Positions 16,795-25,664 of a DNA stretch of 64,000 nt are shown in pieces. The position numbers and the translations under genes are program-made. This DNA comes from Bog-756 sp963812885. GTDB taxonomy: Bacteria > Actinomycetota > Acidimicrobiia > Acidimicrobiales > RAAP-2. Numbering within the stretch: position 1 is the first letter of the stretch; each line of letters begins with the position of its first letter. The notes under the pieces were generated by a model. That model saw only the letters and a program-made list of their open reading frames with translations. It was not told the DNA's origin and made no database searches. The stretch spans positions 6,993 through 70,992 of the forward strand of contig CAWEWZ010000010.1 of the NCBI GenBank assembly GCA_963812885.1, given 5' to 3'.

Positions 16795-17775
16795 ATGACC
16801 CGACTCGGCTATCAGATCCCGAACTTCACCTATCCGGGGACGGCCCCCGCCGACATCTTCCCGACCGTCGTGCGCCAGGCCCGGGAGGCGGAGGCGTCCG
16901 GCTTCGACACGGTCCTGGCCATGGACCACTTCTATCAGCTCCCGATGCTCGGGCCCCCGGAGAACGCCATGCTCGAGTGCTACACGCTCCTGTCGGCCCT
17001 GGCCCAGCACACCGAGCGGGTCCGCCTGTCGGCACTGGTCACCGGCAACACCTACCGGAACCCGGCCCTGCTGGCCAAGGAGCTCACCACGCTCGACCAC
17101 GTCTCCGGCGGCCGGGCCCAGCTGGGCATCGGCGCCGGTTGGTTCGAGCTCGAGCACGACAGCCTCGGGTTCGAGTTCGGTACCTTCACCGACCGCTTCG
17201 AGCGGCTCGAGGAGTCACTCCAGATCGTGAAGGGGATGCTGGCCGGAGAGAGGCCGACCTTCCGGGGCCGGTGGTACCGCGTGACCGATGCCATCAACTC
17301 GCCGGCCCCGCTGTCGAAGATCCCGGTGCTGATCGGCGGCGCCGGGGAGAAGAAGACGCTGCGCCTGGTGGCGAAGTACGCCGACGAGTCCAATCTCATC
17401 TGCGCCCCCAACGAGGTCCCGCGCAAGTTGGAGGTCCTGGCCGAGCACTGCGAGGGGCTCGGACGCGACCGCGCCGAGCTGGTGGTCACGTTGCAGACCA
17501 ACGTCTGCGTCGCCCCCACCCACGAACAGGCCGAGGCCGACGCCGATGCCTTTCTGGCCGCCCGGGGCATCGATGTGAGCTCGCTGACCGATGAGCAGCT
17601 GGCCCAGATCCGGTCGGCGGTCGTCCTGGGCGACCCCGACGAGGTCGGCGAGATCTTCGCCGGCCGTCTGGTGGAAGGCGTCGACGGCTTCACGGTCAAC
17701 GCCGTGGCCAACGGGCACATCGAGGGGCGGGTGGCCCTCCTCGGCGAGGTGCTCACCAAGGTGATCGCCGGCTGA
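16795..17775 (+). CDS. LLM-class, F420-dependent oxidoreductase
   Basis: 326 residues, luciferase-like TIM barrel. Characteristic blocks: QAREAEASGFDTVLAMDHF, NPALLAKELTTLDHVSGGR, QLGIGAGWFELEH and IPVLIGGAGEKKTLRLVAKY. Actinobacterial members of this type use coenzyme F420 (or FMN) to reduce or oxidise small molecules; the substrate is unknown. Starts ATG 16795, 60 bases after xylA. The enoyl-CoA hydratase follows 46 bases downstream, suggesting a catabolic operon. Confidence 0.88.
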   Translation: MTRLGYQIPNFTYPGTAPADIFPTVVRQAREAEASGFDTVLAMDHFYQLPMLGPPENAMLECYTLLSALAQHTERVRLSALVTGNTYRNPALLAKELTTLDHVSGGRAQLGIGAGWFELEHDSLGFEFGTFTDRFERLEESLQIVKGMLAGERPTFRGRWYRVTDAINSPAPLSKIPVLIGGAGEKKTLRLVAKYADESNLICAPNEVPRKLEVLAEHCEGLGRDRAELVVTLQTNVCVAPTHEQAEADADAFLAARGIDVSSLTDEQLAQIRSAVVLGDPDEVGEIFAGRLVEGVDGFTVNAVANGHIEGRVALLGEVLTKVIAG

Positions 17776-17821
17776 GGGTGGCCTCGGGCTGAACCGATCC
17801 CACGTCGACGAAAGGGACAGC

Positions 17822-18709
17822 ATGGGAAGCCTGCCTCCGGCAGCGGGGATCGATCTCGGTGACCTCAAGGTGACCCGCTACGGCGTGGCCGACGGGATCG
17901 CCACCATCACATTGCACCGGCCCGAACGACTCAACGCCTGGACCGGGCGGATGCACACCGAGTACCGCTCCCTCCTGTCCCGGGCCACCGAAGACGCCGC
18001 AGTGCGGGTGATCGTGGTCACCGGCGCCGGGCGCGGGTTCTGCGCCGGGGCCGACACCAGGGCGCTCGAGGGCCACGTGGCCCGGGGCAGCTACGAAGCC
18101 GGCGTGGACGACGATCTGGCCCGGCCCGGGTGGGGCGTCCGGCCCGAGTTCGACGCCGACTTCGCCTATCACTTCGGCATCCCCAAGCCGATCATCGCCG
18201 CTGTCAACGGTCCCGCGGCCGGGGTCGGGCTCGTCCTGGCCTGCTACTGCGACCTCCGGTTTGCCGCCGAAGGGGCCAAACTGACGACGTCACACGGCCG
18301 GCTCGGCCTGCCCGCCGAGTACGGACTGTCGTGGCTCCTCCCCCGGCTCATCGGAGTGACCCGGGCCGCCGACCTGCTCCTGTCCAGCCGGGTGGTGCTG
18401 GCCGAGGAGGCCGAGACGATGGGTCTGATCAACCGGGTCGTCGGTGGGACCGAGCTTATGGACACCGTGTACGACTACGCCCGCGGGTTGGCCACCGGAA
18501 TCGCCCCGTCCTCGCTGGCTTCGACGAAGTTCCAGCTCTATCGCGATCTCCACGGTGACGTGGCCTCGTCGGTCATCGACGCCGCCGAGCGGTTGGAGCA
18601 GATGATGACGGGCCCCGACTACATCGAAGGGGTGGCCGCGCTCACCGAGCACCGTCCCCCGGACTTCGCCGATCCAATGGAGACGGTGGCCCCCGAAGAC
18701 CGGGGGTAG
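17822..18709 (+). CDS. Enoyl-CoA hydratase/isomerase family protein
   Basis: 295 residues, crotonase fold. Blocks: GIATITLHRPERLNAW, VIVVTGAGRGFCAGAD (oxyanion hole), PKPIIAAVNGPAAGVGLVLA (second oxyanion-hole strand), FAAEGAKLTTSHGRLGLPAE (catalytic-acid region) and AEEAETMGLINRVV. Hydrates or isomerises an acyl-CoA in a beta-oxidation-type route. GAAAGGGA precedes ATG 17822. It sits between an LLM oxidoreductase and a convergent alpha/beta hydrolase; specificity is not determinable. Confidence 0.9.
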   Translation: MGSLPPAAGIDLGDLKVTRYGVADGIATITLHRPERLNAWTGRMHTEYRSLLSRATEDAAVRVIVVTGAGRGFCAGADTRALEGHVARGSYEAGVDDDLARPGWGVRPEFDADFAYHFGIPKPIIAAVNGPAAGVGLVLACYCDLRFAAEGAKLTTSHGRLGLPAEYGLSWLLPRLIGVTRAADLLLSSRVVLAEEAETMGLINRVVGGTELMDTVYDYARGLATGIAPSSLASTKFQLYRDLHGDVASSVIDAAERLEQMMTGPDYIEGVAALTEHRPPDFADPMETVAPEDRG

Positions 18710-18731
18710 CGCCGGACGACGGGACCGGCAG

Positions 18732-19589
18732 TTACTCGGGAGCGGCGAACTCGAGGAGCTGCGGGGCCAGACGGGGCCAGTGCTCGAAGAGGTGCCCGTG
18801 ACCGTTCCGGGCCGCCTCGCCCCGCTCGTTCCATTCGTTGTCGCCCCACGGGGGTTCGACCAGACGGGCACCGGGGATGAGGCCGGCCACCCGTTCGGAG
18901 GTCTCCCGGGTGTGATGGGCGTCGGTCGTCCCGCTCCGGAAGACGAGGGTGGGCAGGTCGAGCTCGGCGCACAGCTTGTCGGGCAGTCCGGGCACGGTGG
19001 CCCCTTCGTGAGGGCAGTAGGCCGACATCCACACCTCGAGGGTCCCGATGAATGCTTCGGGGTCGAGGTCGAGGAACCGCTGCCGGTTGCCCGGGTTGCG
19101 CTCGAGCACCTCGCTCCATTCGGGGAGCTCGACGACCGCCTCCATCCCCCCGCTCCAGGCCGCCCGGATCGACTCCCCGCAGTAGTGCACGGCCAGGAGC
19201 ATCAGGCCGTAGACCCCACCGGAGATCCACACCATGGCCAGGTTGGAGGCCACCGCGGGATGGCGGGCGGCGGTCAACAGCGACACCCGGGCCCCACCGG
19301 ACCCACCGAAGATCACAGCGGGCGCCAGGTCCAATGTCTCCAGCAGACCGGCCAACACGTCGGCCTGCATCTCGGACTCCGACGGCCCCCGGAAGCAGAC
19401 GTCGGAACCACCGGTGTTGGGCCGGTCCCAGATGAGCACCTGCTTGCCGTGGGCGGCCAATTCGAGGGCCAGCTCCCGGATGCCCGGGGCATCCATGCCG
19501 AAGCGGCCACCGGGCGTCAGCACGAATGGTTGCCCGTCGCCGATGAGCTCGTAGGCGATGGTCGTCCCGTCGATCGTGCAGGTTGCCAC
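18732..19589 (-). CDS. Alpha/beta hydrolase
   Basis: 285 residues. Cap and core motifs: LTPGGRFGM (oxyanion region), VLIWDRPNTGGSDV, nucleophile elbow GGSGGAR (Ser), the acid near LVFRSGTTDAHH, and a C-terminal His in GHGHLFEHWP. Cytosolic hydrolase of the epoxide-hydrolase/haloperoxidase fold; substrate unknown. Transcribed divergently from the amidohydrolase at 19711 across a 121-base promoter region. Confidence 0.85.
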   Translation of the reverse strand: MATCTIDGTTIAYELIGDGQPFVLTPGGRFGMDAPGIRELALELAAHGKQVLIWDRPNTGGSDVCFRGPSESEMQADVLAGLLETLDLAPAVIFGGSGGARVSLLTAARHPAVASNLAMVWISGGVYGLMLLAVHYCGESIRAAWSGGMEAVVELPEWSEVLERNPGNRQRFLDLDPEAFIGTLEVWMSAYCPHEGATVPGLPDKLCAELDLPTLVFRSGTTDAHHTRETSERVAGLIPGARLVEPPWGDNEWNERGEAARNGHGHLFEHWPRLAPQLLEFAAPE

Positions 19590-19710
19590 GGCGGATCCTT
19601 TCGGGGCTGGCGGCCGGGGTCAGGTTAGTTGGTTGCCCGTCACCGGGAAGGCCGCTACCGTCACCGGCAGGCGACCGCGTTCGCGACTGTCGTCACAGAG
19701 AGGAATACGC

Positions 19711-20877
19711 ATGGCTCTTCCACTCGACCAGGTCAAGGTCGTCGACGCCGACACCCACTTCACCGAACCCCACGACCTGTGGACCAGTCGGGCGCCGGCC
19801 GAGTGGAAGGACCGGGTACCCCATGTCACCCCGGTCGACGGTGAGGCGTCCTGGGTGGTCGACGGCGAGGTCCTCGGACGGGCCGGAGCCGGCGGTGTCA
19901 TCGACCGCGACGGCGTGAAGGGCCGATCCTTCGAGGGCCTCTACGAATGGGGGATCGACCAGGCCCACCCGGGCTCGTACGACCCCGTGGCCAGACTCCA
20001 ACTCCTCGACGAGGTGGGCATCTTCGCCCAGATCATCTTCCCGGGAGTCGTCGGTCTGGGTGGTCAGAAACTGGCCGAGGTGGTCCAGGAGGCACGGCTG
20101 CGGACCTTGTGCACCGAGATCTTCAACGACTTCAATGCCGAGCTCCAGTCGGGGTCGGGCAACCGGCTCCTGCCGATGGCCATCCTTCCGATGTGGGACA
20201 TCGAGGCGAGCGTGCGGGAGGCCCGTCGGGCCCACAGCCTCGGTCTGCGCGGGGTCAACATGACGTCGGACACCCAGGATCTGGGGACCCCGGACCTGGC
20301 CAGCCGCCAGTGGGACCCCCTGTGGGAGGCGTGCTGCGAGCTCGGTCTGCCGGTCCACTTCCACATCGGCGCCAGTCTCACCACGATGAACTACTTCGGA
20401 ACCTATCCGTGGCCGTCCCACGACGATGACACCAAGCTGGCCATCGGGGGGACGCTCCTGTTCATCGGCAACGCCCGGGTGGTGGTCAACATCATCTGCT
20501 CGGGAATGCTCGAGCGGTTCCCCGAGCTCAAGGTCGTCTCGGTGGAGAGCGGTGCCGGGTGGATCCCGTTCATCCTGGAGGCACTCGACTACGAGATGTC
20601 CGAGAACGCCCCGTTGGCCCGGGCCGCCCTCCCGCTGACCCCGACCGAGTACTTCCGGCGGCAGATCTACGCCACGACGTGGTTCGAGCGGACCAACCTC
20701 CCCTCCATCGTGGCCGCGGTGGGCGAGGACAACATCATGTTCGAGACCGATTACCCGCACCCGACGTGCCTCTACCCCGACCCGCTGAAGACGGCGGCCG
20801 AAACCATGCGGGACTTGAGCACCACGGCCCAGCGCAAGATCCTCGGGGAGAACGCGGCCAGGCTCTACCGGCTCTAG
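19711..20877 (+). CDS. Amidohydrolase-2 family metal-dependent hydrolase
   Basis: 388 residues from ATG 19711 (AGAGAGGAA upstream). TIM-barrel amidohydrolase-2 pattern: VVDADTHFTEPHDLW (first metal ligands, D-x-H), LPVHFHIGAS (His), CSGMLERFPELKVVSVESGAGW and NIMFETDYPHPTCLYPD (final Asp). Proteins of this type are decarboxylases or hydrolases (ACMSD-like) for aromatic or other ring compounds. Two more paralogues occur at 28737-30224 and 38465-39667. Confidence 0.88.
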   Translation: MALPLDQVKVVDADTHFTEPHDLWTSRAPAEWKDRVPHVTPVDGEASWVVDGEVLGRAGAGGVIDRDGVKGRSFEGLYEWGIDQAHPGSYDPVARLQLLDEVGIFAQIIFPGVVGLGGQKLAEVVQEARLRTLCTEIFNDFNAELQSGSGNRLLPMAILPMWDIEASVREARRAHSLGLRGVNMTSDTQDLGTPDLASRQWDPLWEACCELGLPVHFHIGASLTTMNYFGTYPWPSHDDDTKLAIGGTLLFIGNARVVVNIICSGMLERFPELKVVSVESGAGWIPFILEALDYEMSENAPLARAALPLTPTEYFRRQIYATTWFERTNLPSIVAAVGEDNIMFETDYPHPTCLYPDPLKTAAETMRDLSTTAQRKILGENAARLYRL

Positions 20878-20956
20878 CCTTCCTCGCTCGTCGCTCCCTT
20901 CCTCGCTCCGTCGGTCCCTTCCTCGCTCCGTCGGCCCCTTCCTCGCTCCGTCGGTC
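20878..20956. repeat. Four tandem ~20-bp intergenic repeats
   Basis: Directly after the amidohydrolase stop codon: unit ccttcctcgctccgtcggtc at 20897-20916, 20917-20936 and 20937-20956, preceded by a 19-base variant at 20878-20896. Units abut without spacers, so this is not a CRISPR. A related ctcctcgct motif appears near 42420. Origin unknown; possibly slippage of a dispersed intergenic element. Confidence 0.85.
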
Positions 20957-20965
20957 GCCGGACAT

Positions 20966-20997
20966 GACGAGGACGGGGCCGGAGCCCCGTCCTCGTC
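20966..20997. terminator. Strong 14-bp hairpin between convergent genes
   Basis: GACGAGGACGGGGC (20966-20979) and GCCCCGTCCTCGTC (20984-20997) pair perfectly around a four-base CGGA loop. It lies between a rightward amidohydrolase and a leftward secreted-protein gene, and being symmetric it can terminate both. No T-run on either side. Confidence 0.75.
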
Positions 20998-21013
20998 GGC
21001 ACGGCGTGTCGTC

Positions 21014-21041
21014 GGGTGACCCCGTACGACCGGGGTCACCC
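21014..21041 (-). terminator. Hairpin terminator of the leftward secreted-protein gene
   Basis: GGGTGACCCCG (21014-21024) / CGGGGTCACCC (21031-21041), 11 bp perfect, six-base loop, only 7 bases past the stop codon at 21049 on the leftward strand. Confidence 0.75.
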
Positions 21042-21048
21042 AAAGGTA

Positions 21049-21786
21049 TTAGGCGATGTTGAGGCTGCTGTGGGCGGGATCGATGATGGTCGTCTTGACC
21101 AGGTTCGCCCCGTTACCCACCTGGTAGAGGAACGTCGGCACCGTCGCCGGGGCGTGTGCCGCCACCAGGTTGTTGCCGGTGACCTTGCCCAGGCAGATCT
21201 TGATGGTCGTGACCGAGTTCAGGTAGGTGCCCGCAGTGGTGACCTTGCCCGTGATCTTGAAGCCGACTTCCTTGCCCAGGCCCGTGGTGCCCGTACCACA
21301 GCCGGCGGCATTGGCCGAGAGGATGGCCGCCCCCGTGGTGTGCGAGGTGTACGTACTCGACCCGACATGGATGACGATGCTCGGGATGGAGGCGGCGATG
21401 CTCGAGGTACCACTGGTTGCGTAGTTGTTCCACGAGTCGTACCCCCGCTTGCCTGAGACACACGCCGGGTTCGACGAAGGCAGGTGCGTGCCCGTGCACT
21501 TCACGGTGGCGGTCTTGATGGTCTCGTTGGGCAGGGTGCCGGCGTGGGTGGACCCGCAGGCCGAACCGGACAGCGTCCCACCGGTGGTGGTCGTCGACGT
21601 GGTCATAGCCGTGGTGAGAGAACCGTTCTTGGAAATTCCCGGCGCCGCGAAGTGGACGGTTCCGGTCAACGCACAGGTGATGGGCGTATTGGCCCCGGCC
21701 ACACTCGACGTGCTCACGAGGGCCACCGCGCCGGCACTGGCCGGCATGGCGATCGCAGCAGCGACCAAGAGAAGTTTGCGAATCAT
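21049..21786 (-). CDS. Secreted Thr/Ser-rich protein of unknown function
   Basis: 245 residues. ATG 21786 is preceded by AAGGAGCAGAC and opens a signal peptide (MIRKLLLVAAAIAMPASAGA). The mature part is rich in Thr, Ser and Gly and contains about six Cys (ITCALTGTVHF, SGSACGSTHAG, TVKCTGTHLP, NPACVSG, AAGCGTG, IKICLG), suggesting disulfides and a beta-sandwich. It resembles in composition the secreted protein at 57277-57849 within the mce locus (both have GTV, TCxS, G-T-T runs), so the two may be distant relatives. No catalytic motif. Followed by a hairpin at 21014-21041. Confidence 0.8.
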   Translation of the reverse strand: MIRKLLLVAAAIAMPASAGAVALVSTSSVAGANTPITCALTGTVHFAAPGISKNGSLTTAMTTSTTTTGGTLSGSACGSTHAGTLPNETIKTATVKCTGTHLPSSNPACVSGKRGYDSWNNYATSGTSSIAASIPSIVIHVGSSTYTSHTTGAAILSANAAGCGTGTTGLGKEVGFKITGKVTTAGTYLNSVTTIKICLGKVTGNNLVAAHAPATVPTFLYQVGNGANLVKTTIIDPAHSSLNIA

Positions 21787-22140
21787 GTCTGCTCCTTGTT
21801 CGTCCATGTCTCCATGGATCTGCAGCCGGGCGACGGGTGTCCCCGACAAGAGATGCCTCGGCATGGCGAGAGCATCGAGCCTCTGAGCCCGGATCCCCCT
21901 TTCGATTCAAGACCGCCGGTCGCTTCGACCCTGTGGGCCGACGCTGGTGGTCAAACCATGTCGTGCGGGCACAGATCCCCCCGTACTCGCACGCTCTCAC
22001 CAACCATGCCGAACTCTAAGTGTTGATCGGATGGCTGGCAACCGGTGTTGCCGAAACGAGCGACTCCGAACCGAACGGCCACACCCGGAACCGTCCCCTC
22101 CCACGGTGGACAACGGCGACGGACGTAGACTGACTGCCAG
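21787..22140. other. 354-base non-coding region
   Basis: 5' region of the leftward secreted-protein gene on one side and the upstream edge of an amidohydrolase remnant on the other. I see no convincing long ORF, operator palindrome, repeat or RNA gene. A weak TTGACC on the leftward strand near 21955 lacks a recognisable -10 partner. Confidence 0.5.
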
Positions 22141-22475
22141 CCCGACCTGGTCATCCGTGGTGGAGTGGTCGTCGACGGTACCGGTCGAGCCCGGTCGTAC
22201 TGCGGATGTCGCTGTCAGTGACGGAGTGATCACAGAGGTCGGTCGACGGGCCGGGTCGGTCGATCGGGTGATCGACGCCGACGGCCTGGTGGTCACCCGT
22301 CGAGTTCCCACACCCGCTACGAGGTGATGGAACTGCGGGGTGGGCGGGGCCAGCCGCCTGATCCAGAGGTCGGAAGGCTACGTGTCCACCTTGGTGGGCG
22401 GTGAAGAGGTCGTCGCCGGCGGCCAGCTCACCGAGGCCCGACCCGGCCGTCTCGTCGCGGTCCACGGCGGATGCC
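22141..22475 (+). pseudogene. Amidohydrolase-3 (D-aminoacylase-like) remnant with central deletion
   Basis: The first part reads PDLVIRGGVVVDGTG, then one base out of phase RTADVAVSDGVITEVGRR and VIDADGLVVT, the standard N-terminus of N-acyl-D-amino-acid deacylase-like amidohydrolases. It stops by about 22308. From 22335 comes VGGASRLIQRSEGYVSTL then VGGEEVVAGGQLTEARPGRL, the standard C-terminus of the same family. The ~400-450 intervening residues, including all metal ligands, are missing. The locus is therefore a deletion remnant rather than a sequencing artefact. It abuts the 3' end of the convergent aldo/keto reductase. Confidence 0.75.
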
Positions 22476-22508
22476 GTCGCCCGCCTGAGGGTGGCCACCC
22501 GGCCGCAC

Positions 22509-23468
22509 CTACCAGGCGTAGGCCTCGGGAGCCGAACCGGGGCCCGGGAATATCTTGTCCAGCCTCCCGAGCACCTCGGCGTCGAGCTCGATGTCGATCG
22601 AGCGCAGGCTCCCCTCGAACTGTCCCATGGTGCGCGGCCCGATGATCGGTGCCGTCACCACCGGGTTGGACAACAGCCAGGCCAGAGCGACATCAGCCGG
22701 ACGTTCGCCGAGCTCGGAGCAGACCTTCTCCCAGGCGTCGAGCGTGGACCGCAGCCAATCATTGGCCGCCCGCATCCCGTCGTCGGCCCGCCGGCCCTCG
22801 GTGGCCTCGGCGATCGAGCCGGCCAGCAGCCCACCCCCGAGCGGACTCCAGGGGAGGATGCCGATGCCGTAGGCCTCGCAGGCCGGGACGACCTCGAGCT
22901 CGATGGCGCGGGTCTTGAGGTTGTAGAGGCTCTGCTCGGAGACGAGGCCGAACGTGCTCCGTCGCTTGGCGGCCTCGTTGGCGGCGACGATGTTCCAGGC
23001 AGCGAAGTTGGAGCTGCCCACATAGATCACCTTCCCCTGCGCCACCAACAGGTCCATCGCCTGCCAGATCTCCTCCCAGGGCGTGTTCCGGTCGACGTGG
23101 TGCATCTGGTAGAGGTCGATGTGGTCGGTCTGCAGACGTCGGAGACTGGCGTCACAGGCATCCCGAATGTGGCGCGCCGACAGTTTCGAGTCGTTGGGCC
23201 AGTCGCCGGCCACATTGCCGTAGACCTTGGTGGCCAGGACCACCTTCTCCCTTCGGCCCCCGCCCTGCTCGAACCACCGGCCGAGGATCTGCTCGGTCTC
23301 ACCTCCTCCGTAGCCATTGGCCGAGTCGAAGAAATTGATTCCCGCATCCAAGGCCCGGTCCATGATGGCGAAGCTGTCGGCCTCCCCGGTCTGCGAACCG
23401 AAGTTCATGGTGCCGAGGCAGAGGGGGCTGACCTGCAGTCCGGATCGTCCGAGGTGGCGATAGTTCAT
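22509..23468 (-). CDS. Aldo/keto reductase
   Basis: 319 residues. NADPH-dependent (beta/alpha)8 barrel. Catalytic tetrad recognisable: Asp in NFFDSANGYGGGETE (D and Y), Lys in VVLATKVYG, His in DLYQMHHVD. Cofactor-binding end: SPLGGGLLAG and later PIIGPRTMGQFEGSL. Close in type to the YghZ/Tas-like group. Reduces aldehydes or ketones; substrate unknown. Leftward, with the CocE/NonD hydrolase starting upstream on the same strand after a 43-base gap. Confidence 0.9.
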   Translation of the reverse strand: MNYRHLGRSGLQVSPLCLGTMNFGSQTGEADSFAIMDRALDAGINFFDSANGYGGGETEQILGRWFEQGGGRREKVVLATKVYGNVAGDWPNDSKLSARHIRDACDASLRRLQTDHIDLYQMHHVDRNTPWEEIWQAMDLLVAQGKVIYVGSSNFAAWNIVAANEAAKRRSTFGLVSEQSLYNLKTRAIELEVVPACEAYGIGILPWSPLGGGLLAGSIAEATEGRRADDGMRAANDWLRSTLDAWEKVCSELGERPADVALAWLLSNPVVTAPIIGPRTMGQFEGSLRSIDIELDAEVLGRLDKIFPGPGSAPEAYAW

Positions 23469-23511
23469 GGGAGGACCTTAGGCCGTCCCGAAACCGTCCG
23501 GCCCGACCCCG

Positions 23512-25149
23512 TCAGAATCCGCCCACCGGCAGCACCAGCGCCGACGGATGGGCCGGGTCGTGGAGAACCTCCTGGTCGGCCGGGCACAGACGGGTGGCAT
23601 CGGCGAGCCGGTCGCCGCTCCCCGTGTTACGGGCGAACAGCGGATGGGCGCCGCTCGAGACCTGCAGACGCACCCGGTGGCCGCGCCGGAAGGTGTTGGC
23701 GGTGGGCCACAGGTCGATCCGCAGGAAGAACGAACCGTCCCGATCCCGGGTCACATCGGTCGGGTTCAGGCGCACGATCCCGTCACAGAGGTTCTTGGAT
23801 CTGCCCTGAGGGGTCACGTCGCACAGCCGCACGAAGAAGTCGGTGTGCTCGAGGCTCGAGCGCAGATGCAGATCGGTCGCCACCGGGCCGATCACGGTGA
23901 GGTCCCCGGCCAACGGGTCACTCGTGTAGGTCAACACGTCTGACCGGGCCTCCCGCCGGCGTTGGTCCTTCGGTCCGGCGTTGCCGCCGAGGAGTGACGG
24001 CCCTCCGATACCGGGTGTGGGGTCGGCCGGGTCGTAGCGGTAGCGGTCGGGGGAGGAGGCAACGGGCGGATGAGGGCCGAGCCCGCCCTCGGGGTGCAAG
24101 TACCAGGGTTGAGGCACGGTCGGCGGCGGCCAGTCGTCCAGTTCCACCCAGCGCCGGGAGCCCATGACAAAGACCCGCACCGGATGCCGCCGGCCCCGGC
24201 CGGTCTGGCCGGCCACGTGGATGTCGAACCACTCGAGACCGTCGCGGAGGCTGGCGGCGAGACCGCCCGGACTCACGTGGGACCAGGGGCCGACGCAGAG
24301 GCGCACCTCCCGGCCCGCGTCCCGCAGGGCCCGGTAGTCGGCGATCTGGCCGGGCAGGAAGAGGTCGTACCAGCCACCGACCAGGCTGGCCGGCGCGGTG
24401 CCCTCCAGGTGGCGACCGAAGATCACCGGCTCCCACCAGGGGTCGCCGGGCTCCTCGTGGATCAGCCAGTCACCGAAGAAGTCCACGTGCTGTCCGACGG
24501 CGGCCAGGTCGGCGTCCCGCAGGGGCAGGACCCGGGCCCCCTTGTGCACCGCCCGCCGGGTGGCCAACTGGGACCTGAGTACCCGCAGGGGGGAGAGCTC
24601 CTGGTGGGACACCTGATGGATCCAGGCCAGGGCGGTCTCGAGGGCGAACGACCCCCCGGGATAGGTGACGGTGCCGGGGAAGTCCGACGCCGTCACCTCG
24701 AGGGCCGTGGCCCGGAGGTACGCCGGTGCCTCCTCACTCACCGCCCACTGGGTCAAGCCCAGGTAGCTCGGGCCGAAGGTGGCCAGCCGGCCGTCGAACC
24801 ACGGTTGACCGGCGACCCAGTCCAGCGTGGTCCGTCCATCGGCCCGCTCGTTGCGGAACGGATCGAACCGGCCCTCCGACCCGAAGGTCCCCCGCACACT
24901 CTGGATGACCATCTGGTACCCCCGCTCGGCGAAGAGCCGGCCGACCATGCCCATCTGGCGCCGCCCGTAGGGGGTGCGGATCAGGACGGTGGGCACCTCC
25001 GCCAGCGGGCCGCTCGGGAACCAGTGATCGGCCAGGAGGACGGCGCCGTCGTCCATCTTGGCCGGGAGGTTCCGCTCGACCGACACCTGGTCGGTCCGGG
25101 CCGGCGCCAGCCCGGCCAGTCTCCCCAGGGCCTTGCTCGACAGTGTCAC
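23512..25149 (-). CDS. CocE/NonD-family serine hydrolase (X-Pro dipeptidyl-peptidase-like)
   Basis: About 545 residues from GTG 25149; upstream in-frame sequence is rejected because it would overlap the small gene at 25254. N-terminal alpha/beta-hydrolase: VLIRTPYGRRQMGM, GYQMVIQSVRGTFGSEG, and nucleophile Ser in FGPSYLGLTQW (G-x-S-Y-x-G). Middle: GGWYDLFLPGQI (Asp) and GPWSHVSPGG (His) complete the triad. The C-terminal jelly-roll is typical: PLAGDLTVIGPVATDLHLRS, TDFFVRLCDVTPQGRS and FRRGHRVRLQVSSGAHPLF. Family members act as esterases, cocaine/glutaryl-acylases or X-prolyl peptidases. No signal peptide, so probably cytosolic. Confidence 0.9.
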   Translation of the reverse strand: MTLSSKALGRLAGLAPARTDQVSVERNLPAKMDDGAVLLADHWFPSGPLAEVPTVLIRTPYGRRQMGMVGRLFAERGYQMVIQSVRGTFGSEGRFDPFRNERADGRTTLDWVAGQPWFDGRLATFGPSYLGLTQWAVSEEAPAYLRATALEVTASDFPGTVTYPGGSFALETALAWIHQVSHQELSPLRVLRSQLATRRAVHKGARVLPLRDADLAAVGQHVDFFGDWLIHEEPGDPWWEPVIFGRHLEGTAPASLVGGWYDLFLPGQIADYRALRDAGREVRLCVGPWSHVSPGGLAASLRDGLEWFDIHVAGQTGRGRRHPVRVFVMGSRRWVELDDWPPPTVPQPWYLHPEGGLGPHPPVASSPDRYRYDPADPTPGIGGPSLLGGNAGPKDQRRREARSDVLTYTSDPLAGDLTVIGPVATDLHLRSSLEHTDFFVRLCDVTPQGRSKNLCDGIVRLNPTDVTRDRDGSFFLRIDLWPTANTFRRGHRVRLQVSSGAHPLFARNTGSGDRLADATRLCPADQEVLHDPAHPSALVLPVGGF

Positions 25150-25253
25150 CGCCCCCCAGTCTGCCCGGTTCCCGTCCGTCCCGCCGGGCCGGGGCACGGG
25201 CCGGCCGGCCGGGTCCGAACCCGACCGGACAGGAGGCCCCGAGGCTCCCGGCG

Positions 25254-25457
25254 CTACCGCTCCCGCATGAGGCGGTCGAATTGCTCCCAGGTCATGCGCA
25301 CAGGAATCTTGGCGCTCATCGGCGCCCAATCGATGGTGCCCTGGCTGATGCGGAGCTCACCCAGCTTCTCGCCGTCGCTCCGGACTTCGAAGACCACGTC
25401 GGCGTGCAGCACCACCTTGGTGGTCGGAATGCTCATCTCTACGTCGTGCGTCGGCAC
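25254..25457 (-). CDS. Small conserved-looking hypothetical protein
   Basis: 67 residues from GTG 25457, supported by GGAGGG seven bases upstream (ATG 25436 is the alternative). Sequence pattern: VVLHADVVFEVRSDGEKL, LGELRISQGTIDW, PMSAKIPVRMTWEQFDRLM. The order of short strands ending in a W-x-x-F-x-x-L-M helix suggests a compact beta-rich domain. High G/C third positions support coding. No family name can be assigned. Confidence 0.7.
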   Translation of the reverse strand: MPTHDVEMSIPTTKVVLHADVVFEVRSDGEKLGELRISQGTIDWAPMSAKIPVRMTWEQFDRLMRER

Positions 25458-25664
25458 CGGGTCCCTCCTCGGTCCGCGCTCCCGTGTCCCTGCACACTAC
25501 GCACGACCTCGATACCGTCGACGGGGCGTGCACCTCCACCCGTCGTCCCCGGAGCCCACGGATACCCGCCTGAAGGTGCTCCAGGAGAGGGCCCAACTCG
25601 CTACCCTGGACCGCGGGGCCGATCGGCCCCGTCGGTGCCTCAGGACCGACCCGGAAGGAGCGGC

